Notes: generated by a model from the sequence alone, not told the origin. DNA of 64,000 nucleotides from Candidatus Neomicrothrix sp. UBA2974 (GCA_002348705.1 DEAU01000017.1:4631-68630), one strand, 5' to 3'. Counted from the stretch's first letter, positions 1 to 8,110 are shown. Program-made: numbers and translations.

Positions 1-540
1 ACCTCGACCACCAAGGGCTCGATTACCTCGGTCCAGGCCATCTACGTTCCCGCCGACGACCTTACCGACCCGGCTCCGGCAGCCTCGTTCGCCCACCTGG
101 ACGCAACGACCACGCTGAACCGCGCGATTTCGGAACTGGGCATCTACCCGGCCGTCGACCCGCTCGACTCCACCTCCCGCATCCTGACGGCCGAGGTCGT
201 CGGCGACGAGCACTACAAGGTGGCGCAGGACACGAAGATGCTCCTCCAGCGCGACAAGGAGCTGCAGGACATCATCGCCATCCTCGGCCTCGATGAACTC
301 TCTGAGGAGGACCGGATCACAGTGTCCCGGGCCCGCAAGGTCCAAAGGTTCCTCTCGCAGCCGATGAACGTGGCCGAGGTCTTCACTGGCCTGCCGGGTG
401 TGACCACTCCGGTGGACGAGACAGTGGAGTCGTTTGCTGCTCTCGTCGACGGCGACTTGGATGACCTGCCCGAACAGGCCTTTTTGAATGTAGGCGGTGC
501 AGAAGATGCGCAGCGTAAGGCCCGCGAACTCGAGGGCTGA
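1..540 (+). CDS. atpD: ATP synthase F1 subunit beta (C-terminal part)
   Basis: The open frame runs in from the left edge, so this is the last 179 codons of the catalytic beta subunit of F1 ATPase. The visible part holds the end of the nucleotide-binding domain (GSITSVQAIYVPADD, then the DLTDPAPA loop) and the helical C-terminal domain, including the DELSEEDR segment typical of beta subunits. It makes ATP from ADP and phosphate at the membrane-bound complex. The epsilon gene follows after 8 nt, the usual order at the end of an atp operon. The start and Walker motifs lie outside the window. Confidence 0.97.
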   Translation, partial: TSTTKGSITSVQAIYVPADDLTDPAPAASFAHLDATTTLNRAISELGIYPAVDPLDSTSRILTAEVVGDEHYKVAQDTKMLLQRDKELQDIIAILGLDELSEEDRITVSRARKVQRFLSQPMNVAEVFTGLPGVTTPVDETVESFAALVDGDLDDLPEQAFLNVGGAEDAQRKARELEG

Positions 541-548
541 CGAACCTC

Positions 549-944
549 ATGACGTTCCAGGTCGAGTTGGTATCCCCGGAGGCCATTTCCTACAGCGGCG
601 AGGCTGAGATGGTTATTGCCCGCACCGTTGATGGTGGCGACATAGCGTTCCAACCGGGCCACGTGCCGTTCATTGGCGTGCTCGCTGTCTGGTCGGTCGA
701 CGCTATTCGTTCCGATGGCACTCGGGACACCATTGCTGTGCATCAGGGCTTCGTGCAGGTGGCCGGGACGAAGGTGAGCATCCTTTCGGACGTTTCAGAA
801 TCGGCTGCTGATATTGACGTTGCACGTGCCGAAGCGGCACGGTTGAATGCCGAGGAGGCGCTGTCCAGGGACCGGGACGACGAGGAAGCCGCTGCTGCAC
901 TGTCCCGGGCTGAACTTCGGCTGCGGGTAGCTACCAGTTCGTAG
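549..944 (+). CDS. atpC: ATP synthase F1 subunit epsilon
   Basis: A 131-residue protein beginning MTFQVELVSPE, the beta-sandwich start of bacterial epsilon subunits, with the GDIAFQPGHVPFIGVL segment and a short helical C-terminus rich in Ala, Glu and Arg. It belongs to the central stalk and couples rotor movement to catalysis while inhibiting ATP hydrolysis. It lies 8 nt after atpD and closes the operon. Length and order are ordinary. Confidence 0.95.
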   Translation: MTFQVELVSPEAISYSGEAEMVIARTVDGGDIAFQPGHVPFIGVLAVWSVDAIRSDGTRDTIAVHQGFVQVAGTKVSILSDVSESAADIDVARAEAARLNAEEALSRDRDDEEAAAALSRAELRLRVATSS

Positions 945-952
945 TTCCTCGG

Positions 953-966
953 ACGCCCAAGGGCGT
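953..966 (+). terminator. Weak hairpin after atpC
   Basis: A short inverted repeat (ACGCC, 4-nt loop, GGCGT) lies 8 nt after the atpC stop and before the convergent glpX gene. There is no T-run, so termination here is only a suggestion. Confidence 0.3.
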
Positions 967-1005
967 AGAGGTTGATTGCTTGTAGCTAGTGAGACTGGCC
1001 GGGGA

Positions 1006-1995
1006 TTAGTAGACAGATGAGAATTCCTCGAGTTTGTCTAGGGCATGATGGGCGTCGATCATCCGCACTGTTCCCGACTTCGAGCGCATCACCAGCGACT
1101 GTGTGTGAGCCGCGCCCGAGGAGTAGTGCACGCCCTTGACCAAGTCACCGTCGGTGATCCCAGTAGCCGAGAAGAAGCAGTTGTCGCCTGCCACCAGGTC
1201 ATCAGTGGTGAGGACACGATCAATTTCGTAGCCGGCAGCAACTGCTTCGTTTCTCTCTGCTTCGTTGCGGGGCCAAAGGCGGCCTTGGATGGAACCGCCC
1301 ATGCACTTCAGCGCGGCGGCCGAGATGATCCCTTCCGGCGTGCCACCAATGCCGAATAGCACGTCAGCCCCCGAGTCTGGCCAGGCCGTTGAGATGGCGC
1401 CGGCCACATCGCCATCGGGGATAAGCCTGATCCGGGCCCCAGCGGTTCGGACTTCGGTAATCAGGTCGTTGTGGCGGTCCCGGTCGAGGATCACTGCGGT
1501 CAGGTCGCGTATGTCTTCACTCTTGGCTTCGGCGATCCGGCGCAGGTTTTCAGTGGCTGACACACTGATGTCGACTACTTCGACGCATTCGGGACCGACG
1601 GCTATTTTCTCCATGTACATACACGGGCCTGGGTCGTACATAGTCCCCCGATCGCTAACAGCGATGACAGCGATTGCGTTGGCTCGGCCCAGCGAGGTCA
1701 AAGTCGTTCCGTCGATTGGGTCGACAGCGATGTCAGCAGCTGGTGGGAGTCCATTGCCGATCTTCTCGCCGTTGTAGAGCATCGGCGCCTCATCCTTCTC
1801 ACCCTCGCCAATGACGACAATGCCATCCATGGTGACGGTGTCGAGTACGTGGCGCATGGCGTCGACTGCAGCACCGTCAGCACCCTCCTTGTCGCCTCTG
1901 CCCATCCAGCGTGAGGCGGCGAGCGCGGCGGCTTCAGTAACCCGGCAGAGATCGAGGGCGAGGTTGCGGTCAGGTACTTGAGCGTCTTCAGTCAT
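1006..1995 (-). CDS. glpX: Fructose-1,6-bisphosphatase class II
   Basis: A 329-residue protein of the GlpX family, which hydrolyses fructose 1,6-bisphosphate to fructose 6-phosphate in gluconeogenesis and is the usual FBPase of actinobacteria. Family motifs are clear: GEGEKDEAPMLYNGE, then VDPIDGTT (metal-binding DPIDGT), and FGIGGTPEG near the C-terminus. The frame stays open upstream, but the ATG at 1995 (MTEDAQVPDRN) fits the family length and has a TAGGTT hexamer 8 nt upstream. The gene is divergent from the zinc-ribbon gene at 2054. Confidence 0.93.
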   Translation of the reverse strand: MTEDAQVPDRNLALDLCRVTEAAALAASRWMGRGDKEGADGAAVDAMRHVLDTVTMDGIVVIGEGEKDEAPMLYNGEKIGNGLPPAADIAVDPIDGTTLTSLGRANAIAVIAVSDRGTMYDPGPCMYMEKIAVGPECVEVVDISVSATENLRRIAEAKSEDIRDLTAVILDRDRHNDLITEVRTAGARIRLIPDGDVAGAISTAWPDSGADVLFGIGGTPEGIISAAALKCMGGSIQGRLWPRNEAERNEAVAAGYEIDRVLTTDDLVAGDNCFFSATGITDGDLVKGVHYSSGAAHTQSLVMRSKSGTVRMIDAHHALDKLEEFSSVY

Positions 1996-2003
1996 GGATC
2001 GGC

Positions 2004-2009
2004 AACCTA
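2004..2009 (-). promoter_or_regulatory. Putative -10 (TAGGTT) of glpX
   Basis: TAGGTT on the minus strand, 8 nt before the ATG at 1995. It fits the hexamer-to-start spacing seen throughout the window and implies a leaderless or nearly leaderless transcript. Confidence 0.5.
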
Positions 2010-2041
2010 CCCCGCGCGGTGGCGTCAGTCGGACCCGGTGG

Positions 2042-2047
2042 CACACT
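2042..2047 (+). promoter_or_regulatory. Putative -10 (CACACT) deciding a GTG start
   Basis: CACACT lies exactly 6 nt before the GTG at 2054. It supports that start over the upstream ATG at 1994, which would overlap the divergent glpX start codon. Confidence 0.4.
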
Positions 2048-2053
2048 GCGCTA

Positions 2054-2842
2054 GTGGCTTGGTGTTTCCAGTGTGGTATCGGATATGCCCCCGGCGTCGA
2101 GGACTGCGTGGAGTGCGGGGTGGCGCTGGTCGACGAGGCGCCGATGGACAGCACTGCGGTCGGAGAGACCGACGAGGATCAACTTGCCTACGAACTGCAC
2201 GAGTGGGCTGGTGAGAGTCGGCGCATCCTTGATCAGGACCTGACGTCGGCTGGCATAGCCCACGCTTGGCAGGGGGCGACTCTGGTGGTACGTGCTGCAG
2301 ACGAAGAGTTTGTGGATCAGGCAGTCGAGTCGGCGGCCGAAGCCGGAGGTCCTGCGCTCGACCCCGACGCCGAGACCCTCGCCTACGAAGTAGATGGATG
2401 GGCGGCCGACGAGCAGTCAGCGTTCAGCGATCTGTTAGTTCGACTAGGTATTCCGCATGAGTTCGATGTGGCGGGCGACCTAGTTGTTCGAGCCGCCGAC
2501 GAAGAGGCCGTCGAGTCGGCGCTGGACACCTTCCAAGCTGGTTCCGACGAGCGGCCTGAACTGGAGGGTTTAGATGCCAACAGGCTGCTGTCCGACGTGT
2601 TCGTGGCCTGTGACCGGCTCCGACGTGATGCCCGTGACCTGACCGGGATCGAATCATTGATCGTCCTGACCCCAGTTTTGATTGGACACCGGCCTCCCTT
2701 CGGGATCGATAGCCGGCTTTGGGACGCTCTCGGTGACCAGGTTGCCGGCCTAGTGGACCTACTTGGCACCGGTGACGCTGATCCATCAGCGATTTCTCTT
2801 GAGGCCAGCCAACTGACCGAGGTGCTCCGCCATCTGACCTAG
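2054..2842 (+). CDS. Zinc-ribbon protein with two DUF2007-like repeats
   Basis: I do not recognise a named gene. The product (262 aa from GTG 2054) opens with a four-cysteine zinc ribbon (WCFQCG, then DCVECG; spacing C-x2-C-x11-C-x2-C). Two tandem copies of a 50-60-residue unit follow, each ending in a near-identical strand-helix (VVRAADEEFVDQAVES and VVRAADEEAVESALDT), and then a helical C-terminal domain. The unit resembles the DUF2007 putative signal-transducing fold; that assignment is inference. The ATG at 1994 is possible but overlaps the glpX start; GTG 2054 has a -10-like hexamer 6 nt upstream. Confidence 0.7.
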   Translation: MAWCFQCGIGYAPGVEDCVECGVALVDEAPMDSTAVGETDEDQLAYELHEWAGESRRILDQDLTSAGIAHAWQGATLVVRAADEEFVDQAVESAAEAGGPALDPDAETLAYEVDGWAADEQSAFSDLLVRLGIPHEFDVAGDLVVRAADEEAVESALDTFQAGSDERPELEGLDANRLLSDVFVACDRLRRDARDLTGIESLIVLTPVLIGHRPPFGIDSRLWDALGDQVAGLVDLLGTGDADPSAISLEASQLTEVLRHLT

Positions 2843-2879
2843 TTCCGGTTGATGCACTTGGTTTCTTCTTACGAGCCAT

Positions 2880-2894
2880 CCGCCAAATCGGCGG
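2880..2894 (+). terminator. Short hairpin downstream of the zinc-ribbon gene
   Basis: CCGCC, 5-nt loop AAATC, GGCGG, located 38 nt after the stop at 2842. No T-run follows. The rest of 2843-3002 holds nothing I can support apart from a possible TAAGTT hexamer at 2973-2978. Confidence 0.3.
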
Positions 2895-3002
2895 TGTATC
2901 GACACCGGCCACGAGCTACAGAATCACTGGCTGGACCGGCGTTGCGGGTCGCGTCGACTACGTGGGATCTTTTAAGTTCCGACTACGAGCGGGGGATGAC
3001 GC

Positions 3003-3293
3003 ATGCGCTTCTACCAGATCATGGAATTCCGGGCATCGGCCGAGGACGCTGTAGCGGATATCCATCGCTACAAGGAGACGATGGCTGGCCAGACTACGGC
3101 GCGGCGGGCCACCGTCTGCGTTGATCGCGACGACCCGGGCCTTGTCGTCCAGATCGTGGAGTTCGACTCCTACGAGGAGGCGATGGCAAACAACGCGCAG
3201 GAGGGTACTCAGGAGGCAGCTGCCGAAGCTGAGGCGGAGACGGGTGGGATCACATACCGCAACCTCGAGGTGGTCGAGGTGGTCGACGTCTGA
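3003..3293 (+). CDS. Small hypothetical protein, probably a dimeric alpha/beta-barrel fold
   Basis: A 96-residue acidic protein beginning MRFYQIMEFRA. The pattern of a hydrophobic first strand, a helix, and a later VVQIVEFDSYEEAM segment resembles small dimeric alpha+beta barrel proteins of the antibiotic-biosynthesis-monooxygenase type; this is inference from pattern only. A G-rich stretch (GGGGG, 2991-2995) could serve as ribosome-binding site. It stands alone and is convergent with the desaturase. Confidence 0.7.
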   Translation: MRFYQIMEFRASAEDAVADIHRYKETMAGQTTARRATVCVDRDDPGLVVQIVEFDSYEEAMANNAQEGTQEAAAEAEAETGGITYRNLEVVEVVDV

Positions 3294-3321
3294 ACAGCGG
3301 ACCCATTGCTCAGTAGGCTGA

Positions 3322-4305
3322 TTACTTCGCGGGGCGGGACCACTGGGCTAACCAGAGCGCCCGGTAGCTTGGCCATTCGAGAAAGCCCACATAGCCATCC
3401 TCCACGAGCGCGGCGTGGAGACGCGGCAGATTCCACATCGGTACGGTCATATCGGCGTGGTGGGCTAGGTGGTATCCAACGTTGCAAGGCACCATGAATA
3501 GGCGGGACAGCAGCGACTGACGGACGCTGTGGCTGGTGCGGCGGCGGTCCTCGGAGCGGGTCATGCCGCCGTGCTCGGCGATGGCTCTTAGCCGGTTCAG
3601 CGGCTGATACAGGAAAGCCCACGGCATCACCCATAGCAGCAGGTAGAGCCACGGGTGTCCGGTTGCGGTGAAGGTCGTAGCGATCAACCCCTGGCCGAGA
3701 AGGAAACGGTAGGTGAGATGCCGGTGGCGCACCTCTGAAAGCCGTTCGAAGCGCGGTCGGAGGATCCTCAGCGCTGATACGCCGGTGAGATCGCGAACCA
3801 ACTTGCGTCTCATCGACGCTCGGGTGATGGGATAGAGGCTGTAGAGGAGGAAGTCGGGCTCGTTCGGGCCGAACTCGTCACGGTGGTGGTGGAGGTGGCC
3901 GAGCCGGTAGCCGTGGCTGCCGGTACCGAAGGTCAGCCAGCCGATGAGGGAGATTCCCACGGCGTCGTTGAGCCAGCGGTTGGGAAAAAGGACCCGGTGA
4001 GCGGCTTCATGATGGAGGATGAACAACCGGTTTTGGGCCAGGGCCATGAGAAGGGCGGCGACCATCCAGGCCACCGGATGGTCCACACTTACAGCCGCCC
4101 ATGCGATGAGGACTGGGGTGGCGAGGGCGCCCAGCACCGTCACGGTGTTTCGGGCGATCGGGATGCGACGTAACTCGTCGCGGAAGGTACCGCGGGGACG
4201 ACCGTCCGGATGGAGCCGGTCACTACCGGCGAACTGCGGCGGATCCGGAGCCAGACCGCCCGTCATCGTGGCGACCAGTTCGTCGTGCCGGTCATGCTCG
4301 GCCAT
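3322..4305 (-). CDS. Membrane fatty-acid desaturase family protein
   Basis: A 327-residue integral membrane protein with the three histidine boxes of the di-iron desaturase/hydroxylase family: HHEAAH at residues 98-103, HLHHHRDE at 137-144, and HLAHH near residue 285. Hydrophobic segments lie between and before the boxes. Such enzymes insert a double bond or hydroxyl into acyl lipids or carotenoids using O2; the substrate cannot be read from sequence. The start is decided by a TAGCCT hexamer exactly 6 nt upstream. Confidence 0.85.
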   Translation of the reverse strand: MAEHDRHDELVATMTGGLAPDPPQFAGSDRLHPDGRPRGTFRDELRRIPIARNTVTVLGALATPVLIAWAAVSVDHPVAWMVAALLMALAQNRLFILHHEAAHRVLFPNRWLNDAVGISLIGWLTFGTGSHGYRLGHLHHHRDEFGPNEPDFLLYSLYPITRASMRRKLVRDLTGVSALRILRPRFERLSEVRHRHLTYRFLLGQGLIATTFTATGHPWLYLLLWVMPWAFLYQPLNRLRAIAEHGGMTRSEDRRRTSHSVRQSLLSRLFMVPCNVGYHLAHHADMTVPMWNLPRLHAALVEDGYVGFLEWPSYRALWLAQWSRPAK

Positions 4306-4311
4306 GGCCGC

Positions 4312-4317
4312 AGGCTA
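4312..4317 (-). promoter_or_regulatory. Putative -10 (TAGCCT) of the desaturase
   Basis: TAGCCT with a 6-nt spacer to the ATG at 4305; leaderless arrangement. Confidence 0.6.
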
Positions 4318-4358
4318 TCTCCACCGGGTTGACGGACAGAGAGGGTGTTTTTCCGCCC

Positions 4359-4364
4359 TAGGGT
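4359..4364 (+). promoter_or_regulatory. Putative -10 (TAGGGT) of the alpha/beta hydrolase
   Basis: TAGGGT with a 6-nt spacer to the GTG at 4371; together with 4312-4317 it forms a compact divergent promoter pair. Confidence 0.6.
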
Positions 4365-4370
4365 CGGGGT

Positions 4371-4940
4371 GTGCCTGCTTCCGGAATGTTCCTGACCCAC
4401 GGTGCAGGCTCCGATTCGAGCCATTCCAGCCTGATGCTGCTCGAGGAGCGTTTGGCACCGCTGCCGGTGGCTCGTTACGACTTTCCCTACCGGCAGGAAG
4501 GCCGTCACTTCCCTGACCGGGCCGCGAAGTTGGTGGCTTCGCTGGCCCGGGCGGTGCCGGCATTTGTCCGCCGGGTCGGCATTGATCCGTCGGGTTTAGT
4601 GCTGGGGGGCCGCTCCATGGGGGGCCGGATGTGTTCAATGGCGGTCGCCGAGGGCCTTCCGGTCGCCGGCTTGGTGCTCATTTGCTATCCGCTGCACCCG
4701 CCCGGTGAGCCCGAGAAGTTGCGGGTCGATCATTTCGCGGCCATAGAGGTGCCGTGCCTGTTCGTGTCCGGCGACCGGGACCCCTTCGGTAGCCCCGAGG
4801 AGTTTGCTGAACACCTGCCCGCTATCGGCGGCCCAGTTACAACAGTCTGGCTGGAGGACAAGCGTCACGACTTAAAGGGCGCCGATGAAGCTATCGCCGA
4901 GGCCGTGGTGTCTTGGCTGAGTCGGACATTTCCTGTCTGA
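4371..4940 (+). CDS. Alpha/beta hydrolase of the KANL3/Tex30 (dienelactone-hydrolase-like) type
   Basis: A 189-residue single-domain alpha/beta hydrolase. It has the oxyanion-hole region FLTHGAGSDSSH, the nucleophile elbow GGRSMGGR (Ser), the acid after the sixth strand (FVSGDRDPFGS) and a late His (DKRHDLKG). The length is that of small Tex30/KANL3-like hydrolases; the substrate is unknown. The GTG start has TAGGGT 6 nt upstream. It ends 11 nt before the convergent MFS stop. Confidence 0.8.
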   Translation: MPASGMFLTHGAGSDSSHSSLMLLEERLAPLPVARYDFPYRQEGRHFPDRAAKLVASLARAVPAFVRRVGIDPSGLVLGGRSMGGRMCSMAVAEGLPVAGLVLICYPLHPPGEPEKLRVDHFAAIEVPCLFVSGDRDPFGSPEEFAEHLPAIGGPVTTVWLEDKRHDLKGADEAIAEAVVSWLSRTFPV

Positions 4941-4951
4941 GGTGTCGGCCA

Positions 4952-6505
4952 TCAGGCCGGGTCGGCGCCTTCCGGACCGCAAGATGGAGCCTCGATATCT
5001 CCCGGGTTGAGGGTCTCGAGTTCGACGCGGGCTGTCTCTGGGAACCAGCGCAAGACGAGTACGGCAGCCAATAGTGGACCGATAGCTACCACTAGGAAAG
5101 CCGGGCCGTAGTCGCCAAACCGGTCACTCAAAGCGCCTACCAGCAGGAGTCCTGTGGCGCTGCCGGCCACACCAAGAGCCACTATCAAGCCGTTGGCTCG
5201 CGCCCGATTGGCCGTTGAGAATAATTCTGGGCCGTACACACCTAGCGCTACGGTCAGCGAGCCCAACAGGCCGCCCAGCATTGTGGTCGTCCACATTGCT
5301 GGACCGGAGGTGTGGTAGCCGAAGACCACGAATGCCGTTCCAGCCAGTAGGCCAATCGCCCCGACCACTCGACGGCCACGGGTGTCAGCTAGCCGCCCAG
5401 CGATAAAAACGCCGATGCCAGCTGGCGTGGTGGTGAGCACCGTGAAAAGTGAGATGCCGGCTGCAGAGAAACCCCGGTCGTCCTTCAAGAAGTCGTTTTG
5501 GAACTGGCTGGCTGGAGCTGCGAAAACCAGTAGCAGAAAGGCCGCGGCGGCTAGCAGCATCAGTCGTTTCCGCTCGATTTGTCGACGGTCATCATTGAGT
5601 TTGTATGACTGGCCAGGTCTGACGTTTGCGATGAAGCGGCGCGACTCGGGGAGCCGTCGGCCGGCGGTGACCAGACCAGGTATGGCCAGGAGCGGAATCA
5701 GGTACACGATTCGCCAAGCTGCCGGGTCGAGGTCGGCCACCGGCAGCACCCAAACGGCCATCCCGGCCCCCAGTGCAGCGGCCAGGGCCAGCACGCTAAT
5801 TCCATAAGCTCTCGACCCTCGAGGTAACTCCTCGGCAGCGAACACCCCAATCAGTATCCCTAGCCCGGTAGTCAAGCCCCGGGCCACCAGCTGGGAGCCG
5901 CCCAAGAACCATAGGCCAGGAGACAAGGAGCCGATGGCAGTCATTACCACTGCGGCCACGGCCGTGGTAATGAGCAGGCCTCGCCGACCACGCCGGTCGG
6001 CGAGGAACACGACGGCGAGGGCCACCACGACGCCGAGGCGTACCGCTGCCAGCGTGACGCCCTGAGCGGTGTCGCTGCGCCCGAACTCGTCACTGGCGAA
6101 GGCGATGGTCTGGGTTATGACCGTCCCCAGGTAGCCGTCGACGACCTGGACGCAGGCCAGCAGTGCCAGAATCCGGCAGGCCCGCTCATCGAGTCGGTCA
6201 GGTGGTGCCCACCACGGCACCTGTCGACGTCTTACCGCCCAGCGCAGTGGGAGGGCGAACAGGGGGCGCCACGGTCCGACTGCGGCCCGGTAGCGAATTT
6301 CTTCCTCTACCCGAAAGTGGCCTTCAGCGTGGGTGGTCTCGGTTGCCGATGGTTGGACCCGGAGCCGACGTTCCCAAATGGCGAAGGGTCCGTGGTCTCC
6401 GACGAGGTGATCGAGACCGTCGCCCGCCCGTTCACGCACCAAGTCGTTTCTTGGGGATCGCAGTTCCGCTAGCCCGGAACTGTCAACCTCGTGGACCACG
6501 ATCAC
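4952..6505 (-). CDS. MFS transporter with a soluble N-terminal extension
   Basis: A 517-residue protein whose C-terminal 400 residues form a 12-TM major facilitator: LADRRGRRG matches loop motif A, and GRLADTRGRRVVG is its second-half copy. The first ~115 residues are hydrophilic, ending in a basic juxtamembrane stretch (LRWAVRRRQVPWW), and look like an added cytoplasmic domain of unknown role. The substrate cannot be inferred. The GTG start is uncertain; a GGGAGG Shine-Dalgarno-like run lies about 18 nt upstream, and no leaderless hexamer fits. Confidence 0.82.
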   Translation of the reverse strand: MIVVHEVDSSGLAELRSPRNDLVRERAGDGLDHLVGDHGPFAIWERRLRVQPSATETTHAEGHFRVEEEIRYRAAVGPWRPLFALPLRWAVRRRQVPWWAPPDRLDERACRILALLACVQVVDGYLGTVITQTIAFASDEFGRSDTAQGVTLAAVRLGVVVALAVVFLADRRGRRGLLITTAVAAVVMTAIGSLSPGLWFLGGSQLVARGLTTGLGILIGVFAAEELPRGSRAYGISVLALAAALGAGMAVWVLPVADLDPAAWRIVYLIPLLAIPGLVTAGRRLPESRRFIANVRPGQSYKLNDDRRQIERKRLMLLAAAAFLLLVFAAPASQFQNDFLKDDRGFSAAGISLFTVLTTTPAGIGVFIAGRLADTRGRRVVGAIGLLAGTAFVVFGYHTSGPAMWTTTMLGGLLGSLTVALGVYGPELFSTANRARANGLIVALGVAGSATGLLLVGALSDRFGDYGPAFLVVAIGPLLAAVLVLRWFPETARVELETLNPGDIEAPSCGPEGADPA

Positions 6506-6582
6506 CTGACTGGTGCTGATGGCGGTCCTCCCGAATCAAGTGTCCCGATCTGGGGCGACGGTCACCCTAGTAAGGAGATGGG

Positions 6583-6588
6583 CATAAT
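6583..6588 (+). promoter_or_regulatory. Putative -10 (CATAAT) of murA, leaderless
   Basis: CATAAT is followed by six G residues and then the GTG at 6595. An AAGGAG run at 6572-6577 is too far (17 nt) to be the ribosome-binding site, so a leaderless mRNA starting at the GTG fits better. Confidence 0.6.
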
Positions 6589-6594
6589 GGGGGG

Positions 6595-7878
6595 GTGGTT
6601 GTCAGTGAGCATGCGGTGATCCGAGTAAGACGTTCTGGTCCACTGGAGGGCTCTGTCGTCGTGTCCGGCGCAAAGAACTCAGCACTCAAACTTATGGCGG
6701 CAACTGTCTTGGCTCAGGGTCGCCACATCCTTCGCAATGTGCCCCGCATCGCCGACGTCGACACGATGGCCGACCTGCTGGCGCGCATGGGAGCCTCGAC
6801 TACGTGGTCCGACGAGGCGGCTGGGGTTCTTGTGGTGGATGTTCCTGAGACAATGAACGCCGAGGCGCCCTACGAACTAGTTGAGAGGATGCGAGCGTCG
6901 ATTGTGGTCCTCGGCCCGCTCTTGGCTCGTTTCGGGGAAGCCCGGGTCGCAGTTCCTGGGGGAGATGACTTCGGTCATCGACCCATAGACATGCATTTGC
7001 GTGCCCTTGAGGAGTTGGGCGCCAGTTTCGCGCTCAGTCACGGCGTGATCGAGGGTCGAGCCGAGCGCCTGACGGGAGCGCGGGTACTGCTCGAATACCC
7101 CAGTGTCGGCGCTACCGAAAACCTTCTCATGGCGGCTGTCTTAGCCAAGGGAAGAACGGTGATCGACAATGCAGCGCGCGAACCGGAGATCACCGACCTT
7201 GCGGCCTTCCTGACCGGCATGGGTGCCGAGGTGTCCGGTGCAGGCAGTTCGACGATCACTATCGAGGGTGTGGAACGGCTTGACCCAGTTGACCACAGCG
7301 TTGTCTCGGACCGGATCGAAGCTGCCACCTATCTGGCAGCGGTTGGTATGGCCGGTGGAGCGATCTCAATTAAGGGTGCTCGGGCCGACCACATGGAGAT
7401 GCTGCTGGAGAAGCTCAGAGCGATGGGCCTTCGAGTCGATGACGGGAGCGACCAGTTGTGGGCTTCAGCGCCAGACCGGCTGGCAGCCGTTGATGTGTCT
7501 ACTCTGCCCTATCCAGGTGTGGCAACTGACTATAAGCCCTTGGTTGTAGCCCTGCTGTCCGTGTCCGATGGCGTAGGGATCCTCACCGAAAACGTGTTCG
7601 CTGGCCGGTTCCGTTACGTCCCCGAGTTGGTGCGAATGGGCGCCGACATCCGCGTTGAAGGCCACCACGCTGTGGTGCGAGGCGTTGAGGCGCTGTCTGG
7701 TGCGCCGGTTCGTGCCCCCGACATCAGGGCCGGCGCAGCGCTAGTGGTCGCTGGCCTAGCAGCCGATGGAGAGACATTGGTGTCAGACGCCCACCACGTA
7801 GCCCGGGGTTATCAGGACCTAGTGGGAAACCTCGTCCGGCTTGGGGCGGATGTGGCCTACGAAGACGCGTCGTCTTAG
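6595..7878 (+). CDS. murA: UDP-N-acetylglucosamine 1-carboxyvinyltransferase
   Basis: A 427-residue EPSP-synthase-fold enzyme that transfers enolpyruvate from PEP to UDP-GlcNAc, the first committed step of peptidoglycan synthesis. The N-terminal VSGAKNSALKLMAAT is diagnostic. The active-site loop reads PGGDDFGHRPID where E. coli has PGGCTIGARPVD, so the fosfomycin-target Cys is Asp124. This natural substitution is also known in mycobacterial MurA. The gene is probably leaderless and overlaps the tiny convergent gene at 7875 by 4 nt. Confidence 0.95.
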   Translation: MVVSEHAVIRVRRSGPLEGSVVVSGAKNSALKLMAATVLAQGRHILRNVPRIADVDTMADLLARMGASTTWSDEAAGVLVVDVPETMNAEAPYELVERMRASIVVLGPLLARFGEARVAVPGGDDFGHRPIDMHLRALEELGASFALSHGVIEGRAERLTGARVLLEYPSVGATENLLMAAVLAKGRTVIDNAAREPEITDLAAFLTGMGAEVSGAGSSTITIEGVERLDPVDHSVVSDRIEAATYLAAVGMAGGAISIKGARADHMEMLLEKLRAMGLRVDDGSDQLWASAPDRLAAVDVSTLPYPGVATDYKPLVVALLSVSDGVGILTENVFAGRFRYVPELVRMGADIRVEGHHAVVRGVEALSGAPVRAPDIRAGAALVVAGLAADGETLVSDAHHVARGYQDLVGNLVRLGADVAYEDASS

Positions 7879-8033
7879 GGGCCCTGATCGTCCGACGTGT
7901 CAAGGCGCCGGGACCGCCGGTCGGCCACCCATAGGAGCCACGCCACGAAAGCAAGTGGTCCCGCCACCAGCAGGACCTCGTCCCAGCCGCCCTGATGAGC
8001 GAGTATGACCGTTCGAATCGGTTCAGAGGCCAT
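7875..8033 (-). CDS. 52-residue single-TM protein
   Basis: A small open frame running ATG 8033 to TAA. The N-terminus is MASEPIRTVILAHQGGWDEV, followed by one hydrophobic helix (about residues 20-38, LLVAGPLAFVAWLLWVA) and a basic, then acidic tail (ADRRSRRLDTSDDQGP). Charge distribution predicts a cytoplasmic C-terminus. TAGGCT stands exactly 6 nt before the ATG, the same signature as the neighbouring leaderless genes, which is the main reason to believe it is real. It overlaps the murA 3' end by 4 nt. Function is unknown. Confidence 0.72.
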   Translation of the reverse strand: MASEPIRTVILAHQGGWDEVLLVAGPLAFVAWLLWVADRRSRRLDTSDDQGP

Positions 8034-8039
8034 CCCTTG

Positions 8040-8045
8040 AGCCTA
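8040..8045 (-). promoter_or_regulatory. Putative -10 (TAGGCT) of the 52-residue protein
   Basis: TAGGCT with a 6-nt spacer to the ATG at 8033 on the minus strand. Confidence 0.55.
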
Positions 8046-8110
8046 GGAGGGGCTCTTGCATCTCTCGGCAAAGAGGTTGCAGCGGGACTAGACGCTGCGA
8101 GACTGTTGTC

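Noticed and set aside
1996..2154. Extended N-terminus of GlpX
   Set aside because: The added residues are antisense to the zinc-ribbon gene, and GlpX proteins begin near MTEDAQVPDRN.
2424..2912. Minus-strand frame with an internal basic N-terminus (MARKKKPSASTGTR)
   Set aside because: Almost all of it lies antisense to the zinc-ribbon gene and its composition is that of an antisense shadow; no -10-like hexamer at the right distance.
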